Both the position numbers and the translations under genes were made by a program. From positions 1 through 11,490 of the forward strand of contig DUGS01000062.1 in assembly GCA_013331265.1 (NCBI GenBank): 11,490 nt of DNA, given 5' to 3'. Origin of the DNA: Methanosarcina sp. (lineage in GTDB: Archaea > Halobacteriota > Methanosarcinia > Methanosarcinales > Methanosarcinaceae). The notes beneath the pieces were generated by a model. The model was given only the letters and a program-made list of their open reading frames with translations, searched no databases and was not told where the DNA came from. Shown one piece after another: positions 1-5,830 of this stretch; position 1 is the stretch's first letter; each line of letters opens with the position of its first letter.

Positions 1-3
1 CAT
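1..3 (-). CDS. Start codon of the gene following rpl44e, probably ribosomal protein S27e (partial)
   Basis: Only the ATG (reverse complement of CAT at 1-3) lies in the window. A GGAG Shine-Dalgarno overlaps the last codons and stop of the L44e gene, seven to eight bases before this ATG, so the two genes are translationally linked. In archaea L44e is normally followed by S27e; that identity is inferred from gene order alone, since no coding sequence is visible. Confidence 0.45.
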
Positions 4-9
4 TTTATC

Positions 10-288
10 TTACTCCTTGAACTCGAACTTCTTTGCCCTGAAGCAGGGTCTCTGGTGGGCTTTCTTGCATACAGTGCAGCGGTACCTGAGCCAGATGCGC
101 TTTGTTGGTTTGTCGCCACCAGGCACCTTGGAGAACTTTCCGCTGTTACCTATGCCTTCCTGTCTATTCTTCTGCCTCGTAATGTGAGCCATTGATGAAG
201 CCTGGCCCTTCTTAACCCTCTCTGCTACGTGTTCTTGGTGGGTCTTACAGAACGGGCAGTAAGTTCTGAACCTCTTTGGAATCTTCAT
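10..288 (-). CDS. rpl44e: 50S ribosomal protein L44e
   Basis: This 92-residue, very basic protein is a component of the archaeal large ribosomal subunit, near the E site. It carries the two halves of the family's zinc finger: C11-x2-C14 in the N-terminal RFRTYCPFC motif and C71-x2-C74 near the C-terminus. The central Gly/Lys/Arg-rich loop (about 28-62) and full length match the archaeal/eukaryotic L44e (L36a/L42) family. The ATG is preceded on the minus strand by AAGGTG at good spacing, and a TATA-like box lies about 65 bases upstream. The next gene starts 6 bases after the stop with its Shine-Dalgarno inside this gene's end, so this is the first gene visible of a ribosomal operon reading off the window. 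Nothing is unusual in the protein. Confidence 0.96.
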   Translation of the reverse strand: MKIPKRFRTYCPFCKTHQEHVAERVKKGQASSMAHITRQKNRQEGIGNSGKFSKVPGGDKPTKRIWLRYRCTVCKKAHQRPCFRAKKFEFKE

Positions 289-352
289 TCTTTACACCTT
301 TTTTGTTGATTATTGGTATTGGTGTGCATATTCCGGCTTTTGCGGAAAAGCA

Positions 353-364
353 CCATATAATATA
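353..364 (-). promoter_or_regulatory. Probable TATA box of rpl44e
   Basis: On the minus strand the sequence reads GTATATTATATGG. It lies about 65-75 bases before the L44e ATG, which would put transcription start roughly 40-45 bases before the ATG and leave room for the AAGGTG ribosome-binding site. This is inferred from composition and spacing. Confidence 0.45.
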
Positions 365-376
365 CTTGTTGGATAT

Positions 377-400
377 ACGTATGGCGTTACGTATGGCGTT
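377..400. repeat. Perfect 12-bp tandem direct repeat
   Basis: ACGTATGGCGTT occurs at 377-388 and again, adjacent and unchanged, at 389-400. It sits about 15 bases upstream of the probable L44e TATA box (in the minus-strand sense). It could be a doubled regulatory site or a simple slippage duplication; the sequence cannot decide. Confidence 0.7.
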
Positions 401-575
401 TTATTTCCTGGGAAGCTATTTATTTGGGAAGCCTTTGATTGATGAGTTTGAATCGTCTTGACTTCATTTTAGTATCGAGAGCGGCGTTCTCTATCGAAGA
501 CGAAGCCAGAGCACGCTAACAAGGTTGCTACACAGATATAGCTACACATATATATACTAATACTATTACCTGAAG

Positions 576-612
576 TGCCTTCTTCTTAAGGCATGAACCT
601 GCTATTTGCAGG
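576..612 (-). terminator. Possible terminator hairpins downstream of gins51
   Basis: Two short stem-loops (TGCCTT-cttctt-AAGGCA at 576-593 and CCTGC-tattt-GCAGG near 598-612) lie 55-90 bases beyond the gins51 stop codon. Archaeal termination usually needs a T-rich tract, which is weak here, so this is only a candidate. Confidence 0.25.
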
Positions 613-665
613 CTTCTGATGTGCCTGTCTCCAACTGTTTTTCTGGATAAAATAAGCTGCATATT

Positions 666-1385
666 TTAATTCGTTTCGGAATTTTTATCTCCGGAGTTTT
701 TATCTCCGGCAGCAATCATTTTTGCTGCATTCCGCTTTATCAGCCCCGTTGCATTCAGTTGCGGCAAAACAACAACGTCTTCAGCACTGACCGTATAGTT
801 CCGGCCGTCTGTACCTGTGAAGGTAGGCAGGTCCTTCAGTATTCGAACAACAACATATTCTTCGTTTATATTGTTTTTGCCCGGCTCCGTTCCCTTCCCT
901 TCTGCATTCACAGTAATCTCCCTACCATTCTTTGCTTCTACAAGAATAGCAGCAGATGCCTGTCTTGCTCCCCCCATCCCGGGCCAGACAGCAACTTTTC
1001 CGGAATCTGGATCAAGAATGGGGCCCAAAAGCTCTATTTTTGCAGCTTCGATCCCCTGAAGCACAAGGTCATACAGCATTTTCTCAACAGGGAGCAGCTT
1101 TTCAATATCCTTTGAAATAGGTTTGTCAGCATTAGATTGGATTGTTGCCCTGGTAATAACCTTTCCTATCCTTTTCATAAAGATAGTCTCAAGGTCAGAA
1201 AGTGCCCTTTCATGCTCGTCATTGAGCATCTTTGATTCCGGAGAACGAGGATTGTCAATCTTACTTATCTCTTTCTCGAGTTCCCGGATATATTTTTCAG
1301 CTTCCAGGTAAAAATCAGCCGGAATGGTCTTTAATGTCTGGTTTTTTTCTTTATACAACGTCTGGCTGATTTTTTCTATATCCAT
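666..1385 (-). CDS. gins51: Archaeal GINS complex subunit Gins51 (replicative helicase cofactor)
   Basis: GINS is part of the archaeal CMG-like replicative helicase (MCM, GINS, GAN/Cdc45) and links helicase to primase. From this start the protein has 239 residues. The N-terminal helical A domain (about 1-122) opens with a DIEKISQTLYKEKNQ motif and a PADFY element typical of Gins51. A polar linker of about 50 residues follows. The C-terminal B domain (about 177-225) contains YVVVRILKDLPTFTG, a DGRNY turn and EDVVVLP, the usual small beta domain. The reading frame can be extended 4 codons to a GTG at 1397, but the ATG at 1385 has GAGGTG nine bases upstream and is preferred. The gene overlaps the 3' end of priS by 35 bases, implying coupled translation. 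The extreme C-terminus is a duplicated GDKNS pentapeptide caused by a 15-bp DNA repeat. Gins51 beside priS is a recurrent euryarchaeal arrangement. Confidence 0.85.
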   Translation of the reverse strand: MDIEKISQTLYKEKNQTLKTIPADFYLEAEKYIRELEKEISKIDNPRSPESKMLNDEHERALSDLETIFMKRIGKVITRATIQSNADKPISKDIEKLLPVEKMLYDLVLQGIEAAKIELLGPILDPDSGKVAVWPGMGGARQASAAILVEAKNGREITVNAEGKGTEPGKNNINEEYVVVRILKDLPTFTGTDGRNYTVSAEDVVVLPQLNATGLIKRNAAKMIAAGDKNSGDKNSETN

Positions 1386-2595
1386 GCTCTGCAACACCTC
1401 TACAAATCAGATATACGGCTGCATACTCCGGAACTTCCTGTATGCCTTCTTCTATTCTTAAATCCTTGCCCTTCAGCTGTACTGAGAAAGGTTTTGAAAC
1501 GGTTATCTTTGTTGGTTTATCGCTGAAAACAACTGCGTCATTAAGTGGGTCAAACTTCTCTAACTCAGAGAAAGCAAGTTTCTTTACAAGCATCCCTGAC
1601 CCTCCGTGAAGGGAACCGGGGACACGGATAAGCCTTTTGATGTCAGCAGTTACGGGTTCATCAACACTGGCTCCGAACCTTTGCAGGAAATTTTCCATTG
1701 AGCCCTGCATAAAATATGCGGCAATCTCCTTAAAATTTCTTACGTCGAAGTCCAGCCTTCCATTCTCCAGAATATCTTTTAAGCCGTTTTCACTGTTAGT
1801 AATATTAATCAGTTTTTTAATTGTGGTATCTCCGACCTTCTCATGCCTTCGAAGCTCTGGAAACATATATTTCTTGTACTTTTTTTTGCACTCCGCCTTC
1901 ATGTAGTCAGTGAGGTAAAGTGCAATCCTCTTCCCCCATCCAGAATCATATCCCACAAGCGTGCACTTCGTAGGTACATTTTTAATCCCTTTAAATGTCT
2001 TTGAGCCTGTCCCGAAATCCCCATCCATTGCAACGTCCTTGAAAAAGTGCTTGAAATCGAGATCCTTCCCGCCGGCATAGTTCACGATTTCCCTTCTCTC
2101 GGAACTTCCGAGCTTCAGGACTTTCGGGCTTTTAATATGGAAATGGTATCCTCTACCTCCTGAAAATACAAGCTCAATTTCCTTTTCCGAAAACCCGAAA
2201 TCATCTAACAAAAAATCCATGAGCTTGAAAGCTTCCTTCTTCACAAGCTCAAGCATATCCGAATAATTTCTCGGGGCACCTGGCAGGTGGTCTGCATCAA
2301 GGTCAAAAATGAGCTCTGCCCCGAGCCAGTTTTTCTCGTTCATTTTCCGCGCATCAGGGTACTCGTAATAAGCCGTAGAATAATAAACATGTGCAGGAGA
2401 CATGCCGTAAAGATAATCAAGAGCTTCTCCCGGTGAGCCGAAAGACCTGTGCCTGTGCATCATCTTTTCCGGCATATCATCGTAAAAGATAAAAGCCCAT
2501 TCTCTATTAGGCAGGTAGTCAGGGAGACCTATCTCAGCGGTTTTATAATAGTTCTGGAAACGGGATTTCAAATAACGGGCGGTTCTGGTGTCCAT
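1351..2595 (-). CDS. priS: DNA primase small (catalytic) subunit PriS
   Basis: This 414-residue protein is the catalytic subunit of the archaeal/eukaryotic-type primase that synthesises primers with PriL. The catalytic carboxylates are visible in FDLDAD (D98 and D100). The conserved SGGRGYHFH nucleotide-binding motif is at 145-153. The late block VDEPVTADIKRLIRVPGSLH is at 311-330, where D312 probably is the third metal ligand by alignment with human PRIM1 D306. The N-terminus carries RSFGSPGEALDYL at 50-62, part of the conserved fold. Length is normal for Methanosarcina-type PriS. The ATG at 2595 has no strong Shine-Dalgarno; a TATA-like element lies about 80 bases upstream. gins51 overlaps the last 35 bases. 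A decayed duplicate of codons 1 to about 80 lies at 3904-4139, but this copy looks intact. Confidence 0.96.
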   Translation of the reverse strand: MDTRTARYLKSRFQNYYKTAEIGLPDYLPNREWAFIFYDDMPEKMMHRHRSFGSPGEALDYLYGMSPAHVYYSTAYYEYPDARKMNEKNWLGAELIFDLDADHLPGAPRNYSDMLELVKKEAFKLMDFLLDDFGFSEKEIELVFSGGRGYHFHIKSPKVLKLGSSERREIVNYAGGKDLDFKHFFKDVAMDGDFGTGSKTFKGIKNVPTKCTLVGYDSGWGKRIALYLTDYMKAECKKKYKKYMFPELRRHEKVGDTTIKKLINITNSENGLKDILENGRLDFDVRNFKEIAAYFMQGSMENFLQRFGASVDEPVTADIKRLIRVPGSLHGGSGMLVKKLAFSELEKFDPLNDAVVFSDKPTKITVSKPFSVQLKGKDLRIEEGIQEVPEYAAVYLICRGVAEHGYRKNQPDVV

Positions 2596-2670
2596 GGTTT
2601 TAGAGCTTTGGGGTTTTTAGATCTTGATTAAGGATCTCTTATGATAGACTAACTCATATTTTACTTTTGT

Positions 2671-2679
2671 TTATATGAA
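2671..2679 (-). promoter_or_regulatory. Probable TATA box of the priS-gins51 operon
   Basis: The minus strand reads TTCATATAAACAAA after a run of A residues that could serve as a BRE-like element. It is 76-84 bases before the priS ATG, predicting a leader of roughly 50 bases. The call rests on composition and position only. Confidence 0.4.
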
Positions 2680-2861
2680 TTTTTTTAAAACAGTTCATCC
2701 ACCTATCCGGATCCGGGTTGGAGATTTCAAAATTAATAATATGCAGCGTCCATACAACAAGAGTCCATGCGCAACAAGTATAATGAAAGAATAAGAGACT
2801 TAGGATTTAATCTAATTAATATGGCCGTTATTTATAATTACCCATGTCGATTAATGTGAGA

Positions 2862-2869
2862 ATATAAAA
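2862..2869 (+). promoter_or_regulatory. Probable TATA box of the SUMF1-like gene
   Basis: AATATAAAAG at 2861-2870 is a good match to an archaeal TATA box. Transcription would start near 2890-2895, just before the AGGAG ribosome-binding site at 2902-2906, giving a short leader. Confidence 0.55.
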
Positions 2870-2914
2870 GCCTATGGAGACGACAAAAAAATAAGAAATA
2901 TAGGAGCTAATTTT

Positions 2915-3742
2915 GTGGGAAGTAAAATCAGCATTATAAATCACATAAACACAATCCGAGGCTATCTGAAAAAGAATAAAATTGAAGATTCGATTGAAGA
3001 TTCATATAGTTTGACAGGGCCTGAAAATCCTGAAATTTTTGACATTTATATCAGCTCGTCTACAGGTATGGAATTTGTAATGATCCCTGCCGGGGAATTT
3101 AACATGGGCTCCTCTCCTGAAGAAAAAGACAGATCAGACTGCGAATCTCCAGTACATAGGGTTACGATTCAAAATCCTTTTTACATGGGTAAATCTCCGG
3201 TTACACAAAAACAGTGGAAGAAAATAATGGGAACCAGCCCTTCAAACTTCAAAGACGAAGCCCGGCCTGTCGAACTGGTTTCCTGGGAGGAGGTCCAAGA
3301 ATTTATTAAAAAACTGAATTTAATAGAAAATACCGCTAAATACCGTTTACCTACTGAAGCCGAATGGGAATATTCCTGTAGAGCCGGTACACAGAGCAGG
3401 TACTTTTTCGGTAATGATGAATCCAAGCTTGGGGATTATGCATGGTACGTTGATAATACAGGCCGCAAAACTCACCCGGTTGGCAAGAAGAAACCGAATC
3501 CCTGGGGCCTTTATGACATGCACGGTAATGTCTGGGAGTGGGTTCAGGACAGATGGCACGAAAACTATAATGGCTCTCCTTCTAACGGCAGCGCATGGGA
3601 ACATGGAAATTGCTCCGCCCGTGTATCTCGTGGAGGCAGCTGGTACTGTGATTCTGACACCTGCCGCTCAGCTGCTCGTTTCAGCCGTGAACCTGAAAAT
3701 CGTTTCGCCAATCTTGGATTTCGCCTCGTGAGGGAATTATAA
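2915..3742 (+). CDS. SUMF1/formylglycine-generating enzyme (FGE)-sulfatase family protein
   Basis: The 275-residue protein belongs to the FGE-sulfatase (SUMF1, C-type-lectin-like fold) family. True FGEs oxidise a sulfatase Cys to formylglycine; many family members have other or unknown roles. Recognisable blocks: GMEFVMIPAGEFNMGS at 51-66, the PVTQKQWKKIMG region at 95-106, RPVELVSWEEVQEF at 117-130, RLPTEAEWEYSCRAG at 144-158, GLYDMHGNVWEWVQD at 198-212, SRGGSWYC at 238-245 and NLGFRLV at 266-272. C245 and C250 form a C-x4-C at the position of the copper-binding catalytic pair of genuine FGEs (human C336/C341), although the loop after C250 is three residues shorter. Residues 1-50 are an extra N-terminal segment without a signal peptide, so the protein is probably cytoplasmic. 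It starts at GTG, with AGGAG eight bases upstream. No sulfatase gene is in the window, so the substrate is unknown. Confidence 0.88.
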   Translation: MGSKISIINHINTIRGYLKKNKIEDSIEDSYSLTGPENPEIFDIYISSSTGMEFVMIPAGEFNMGSSPEEKDRSDCESPVHRVTIQNPFYMGKSPVTQKQWKKIMGTSPSNFKDEARPVELVSWEEVQEFIKKLNLIENTAKYRLPTEAEWEYSCRAGTQSRYFFGNDESKLGDYAWYVDNTGRKTHPVGKKKPNPWGLYDMHGNVWEWVQDRWHENYNGSPSNGSAWEHGNCSARVSRGGSWYCDSDTCRSAARFSREPENRFANLGFRLVREL

Positions 3743-3850
3743 GTTGTATCTTAAAACTTGTATCCTAAAAGTTGATCTTAAAAGTTGTATCTTAAAAGTC
3801 GTATCTTAAAAGTTGTATCTTATAATTTGTATCATATAAGTTGTCTCTTT
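3740..3850. repeat. 14-bp minisatellite, about eight units
   Basis: Immediately at the SUMF1-like stop codon, a unit close to AAAGTTGTATCTTA is repeated about eight times with one or two substitutions each; the third unit has lost one base. The units abut without spacers, which makes this a slippage-type tandem repeat and not a CRISPR. The last unit merges into the left arm of the hairpin at 3843-3868. Confidence 0.85.
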
Positions 3851-3880
3851 AACTCTTATGAAAGAGACCTTACTTTTCTG
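3843..3880 (+). terminator. Hairpin terminator of the SUMF1-like gene
   Basis: GTCTCTTT at 3843-3850 and AAAGAGAC at 3861-3868 form a perfect 8-bp stem with a 10-base loop, followed by a T-rich stretch (CTTACTTTTCTGGATTTT). It lies 100 bases after the SUMF1-like stop with no gene between. Confidence 0.55.
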
Positions 3881-3903
3881 GATTTTACTCATTTATCTTT
3901 TGC

Positions 3904-4139
3904 TCATCAGAAATTCATAATATAGACCAAACTGTAAACATGTACAGAAGCCATGCCATAAAGATAATCAAGAGCTTTTCCCGGCAAGCCGAAAGACCTG
4001 TGCCTGTGCATCACTTCAGCATGTAATCGAGAGATTAAAGCCCATTCTCATCAGAAAGGTGAGCAGGGAGAACTATCTCAACGGTTTTATAACAGTTCTG
4101 GAAACGGGATTTCGAATAACGGACAGTTCTGCAATCCAT
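3904..4139 (-). pseudogene. Degraded duplicate of the 5' end of priS
   Basis: Read on the minus strand from an ATG at 4139, this stretch copies the priS gene from its start codon to about codon 80. Of the first 28 encoded residues 20 are identical to PriS, including KSRFQN and EI-LP. One base is then lost before the GAATGGGC block, giving an in-frame TAA. After further small changes the original frame resumes with MHRHRSFG, LDYLYGM and HVY, nearly identical to PriS 46-71. Similarity fades near 3904 and also continues weakly upstream of the ATG to about 4170 (shared GTTTTAG and TTGGGGTTTT). It cannot encode a primase. It most likely records a segmental duplication; the intact priS lies about 1.5 kb to the left in the same orientation, with the SUMF1-like gene in between. 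Confidence 0.9.
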
Positions 4140-4440
4140 TGTTTTAGGGAGTTGGGGTTTTGGATATTAATGAGAAATGGCTCAGACTAAAGTTAAGAGT
4201 TAGGAAAATAGCAGGGTGTCTGAGACAAATGAAGGCAGATAAAAAGTGAAGGGAAGATTTTAGCGAATACTGAAATCAAAAAAATACTGGCTGTAATCAT
4301 AAGCGTATAAAATTCTCTGCCCAAAGCATTAAACAATTCATCATATGAAGTATTACCACTGGAAAATTCAATCATAAATTAAGCATTAATTGTTTGATGA
4401 TCTGGCTAAAAACTTTACAATATATATAGGAGTTAGTCAC
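4140..4440. other. Intergenic stretch without a convincing gene
   Basis: The first 30 bases still resemble the sequence upstream of priS. The rest is AT-rich and shows no RBS-supported reading frame of likely protein-coding character. It ends in a TATA-like element at 4418-4429 that faces right. Confidence 0.5.
4418..4429 (+). promoter_or_regulatory. Probable TATA box upstream of the metzincin gene leader
   Basis: CAATATATATAGG is a strong TATA-like sequence. A start about 25 bases downstream would fall at about 4447-4453, exactly where the 11-bp hairpin at 4451-4490 begins. The metzincin ATG is at 4713, so the leader would be about 260 bases. Confidence 0.45.
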
Positions 4441-4450
4441 AAATAGTTTA

Positions 4451-4490
4451 TGAAGTTCAAACGAACCTTCCAGAGCACATTTGAACTTCA
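4451..4490 (+). other. Perfect 11-bp inverted repeat at the predicted 5' end of a long leader
   Basis: TGAAGTTCAAA at 4451-4461 and TTTGAACTTCA at 4480-4490 are perfectly complementary with an 18-base loop. Downstream, CTTTAAG (4517-4523) can pair with CTTAAAG (4662-4668), and ATCCCAAAAC (4529-4538) with GTTTTGGGAT (4638-4647), closing a long-range stem just ahead of the metzincin ribosome-binding site. It could be a structured 5' UTR, a small RNA, or a protein-binding palindrome. Confidence 0.5.
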
Positions 4491-4712
4491 CATGCCCTGA
4501 GACGAGGAAATGATAGCTTTAAGAGACAATCCCAAAACTCAAAATTTGCTTCTTGGATCTTGTATTTTAAGTCACCAACCAAACCTCTGATTATGAAAAC
4601 AATCCTGAATAATTCTGATAATTGAGACTAAAAATGGGTTTTGGGATGAGCTCTAAGAGTACTTAAAGTTTGCTTGATTTTGCCTCGGGAACGAAATGTA
4701 CGAGGTAGAAAC

Positions 4713-5670
4713 ATGAATACAAAGAAGAAATTCGGAATAGGAACACTATTTTTAGCAATATTCCTGGTGAGCATAGCTGTTGTGCCGACTGCAAGTGCAG
4801 ATATAATCTCAAGTTCAGATGAAGAGATTTCAGTAAATGAGAATATAACTTATACTGATGCAGAATTGCAAGATTTGTATCTCAAATACAACATAAGTGA
4901 AAATGACATTAAGTTTGCAATGAATGAGTTGCCCAATTTCTTAGAAGGAACAATTCTGTGCAGTGATAAAAGAGTTATAGTTACTAAGGATGGAAATCCA
5001 CCTAAAAATCTGAAACAGGATATTAATTTTGATATTGTAATAAGCGAGCAAGAAATGAAAAATATAATCGAAGAGGCTAGTAAAAACTATATTGAAACAT
5101 ACAATGTTGATCCAAATAATCCACAAGTGGATATTGTAAATGGTTATGCATTGCCTGAAAAAGAGGTAAAAAAACTCGTTGAAAGCGGTAAATTGTCGAT
5201 AATAGACGACGAAAAAACATTGATGGAATTTGAGAATTCATCAGTAAGTACAGGGACTTCTGCTATAACATTCACTCATATTTATAGAAATCCATATCAG
5301 ATAAGCAACAAAATAAATGTAAATATATTCGTTGCAAAAGAAGACAGTAATCATCATGCTCCAACAGAGTCATATTATCAAGACACAGTTGATGCTCTGA
5401 GTAGATTTGAAAGCTACGGCATAACTGTGAATCGAATTTGGCACTATAATTTTTGGGATGCAAGTGATGTAACACCATATGAGCAATCATCCTCACTTTT
5501 AGATGATTTGGAAGAAGATGCCACTTGGATAATTGAAAATCCAAATGATATTGTAATAGGCTGGGTAAATAGTATGGATAATAACGGTCGGGCATGGAGA
5601 CCAGGTTCATTTAGTGTTTGTGCAGTTACAGCGATTGGTGTTGACTGACCTCATGACAGTATAGTTCAGC
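4713..5670 (+). pseudogene. N-terminal part of a secreted metzincin-type zinc protease, broken by a TGA and by an IS
   Basis: Translation from ATG 4713 (GAGGT seven bases upstream) gives 311 residues to a TGA at 5646-5648. The first 29 residues are a signal peptide (positive MNTKKK, hydrophobic core, likely cleavage after TASA). The rest is an acidic pro-region and the N-terminal half of a protease domain. Reading past the TGA gives PHDSIVQ and then the left border of the IS element after C5670. Joined to the sequence beyond the element at A6920, the frame continues as QHEVSHNFDADD, a metzincin zinc motif (HExxHxxxxxD). The TGA probably replaces a TGG Trp codon. The reconstructed protein has about 367 residues. 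An upstream in-frame TTG at 4674 exists but would disrupt the signal peptide. This is a hypothetical exported protease of unknown substrate; as it stands the gene cannot give an active enzyme. Confidence 0.85.
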
Positions 5671-5830
5671 GTCAATTACCCCTGAGCTAAAGACTCAGGG
5701 GCTTGCAACTAACCGTTAAATGGTTGCTACGTTTGGGTTATTGACAGAAACCCTACTCAGGCAAGATATACCTGCTTGAGCAATATTACGAGAAGCATTA
5801 AGATCAGCATGTATCTGAAAACCACAATCT
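5671..5830 (-). ncRNA. Predicted omega-RNA (right-end RNA) of the TnpB element
   Basis: In characterised TnpB systems the guide RNA overlaps the 3' end of tnpB and the right end, and its guide is the flanking host DNA. Here the minus-strand sequence after the tnpB stop runs through the CCCCTGAG/CTCAGGGG hairpin to TTGAC at 5671. The next bases, GCTGAACTATACTGTCAT (reverse complement of 5653-5670), would form the guide. The 5' boundary inside tnpB is a guess; no promoter or processing site was identified. Confidence 0.4.
5679..5701. repeat. Right-end subterminal hairpin of the IS element
   Basis: CCCCTGAG at 5679-5686 and CTCAGGGG at 5694-5701 enclose CTAAAGA. It matches the hairpin at the other end except for one compensatory pair (G-C here, A-T there). 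Confidence 0.85.

Larger units (their letters stand above)
289..665. other. Intergenic region with nested inverted repeats and small tandem repeats
   Basis: No gene is convincing here. It contains the L44e promoter side (289-400) and then a structured stretch. TCGTCTT at about 453-459 is matched by AAGACGA at about 497-503, and between them CGAGAG pairs with CTCT plus TCG around a GGCG loop. A 14-bp repeat, GCTACACAGATATA at 527-540 and GCTACACATATATA at 541-554, follows directly. Then come two small hairpins: TGCCTT/AAGGCA at 576-593 and CCTGC/GCAGG at about 598-612. The last two lie just past the stop of gins51 and may help end the priS-gins51 transcript, although no clear U tract follows. 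The nested structure at 450-505 could be a small RNA or the end of an old insertion element. Confidence 0.5.
2596..2914. other. Divergent intergenic region between priS and the SUMF1-like gene
   Basis: This AT-rich stretch of 319 bases holds outward-facing promoter elements: the priS TATA-like box at 2671-2679 (minus) and the SUMF1-like TATA box at 2862-2869 (plus). Around 2703-2715 there is a short CCGGATCCGG palindrome. I see no gene or RNA in the remaining sequence. Confidence 0.6.

Noticed and set aside
276..461. Plus-strand 61-codon frame between rpl44e and the repeat region
   Set aside because: It overlaps the rpl44e start and promoter, has no ribosome-binding site and contains the 12-bp tandem repeat.
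759..1115. Plus-strand frames across the gins51 gene
   Set aside because: They are antisense to a gene with clear domain matches and lack ribosome-binding sites.
3740..3850. Repeat array considered as CRISPR
   Set aside because: Units are 14 bp and adjacent without spacers, and there are no cas genes, so it is a minisatellite.
4193..4375. Minus-strand 60-codon hydrophobic frame
   Set aside because: No ribosome-binding site, no recognisable motif, and it lies in a decaying intergenic stretch; it may be a chance frame.
5272..5610. Minus-strand 112-codon frame inside the protease gene
   Set aside because: Antisense shadow; no ribosome-binding site, while the plus strand has signal peptide and metzincin motifs.
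5646..5648. In-frame TGA considered as a recoded codon
   Set aside because: Methanosarcina recodes UAG (pyrrolysine), not UGA, and no SECIS-like element or Cys/Sec context is seen; a Trp-to-stop change fits better, and the IS breaks the gene anyway.
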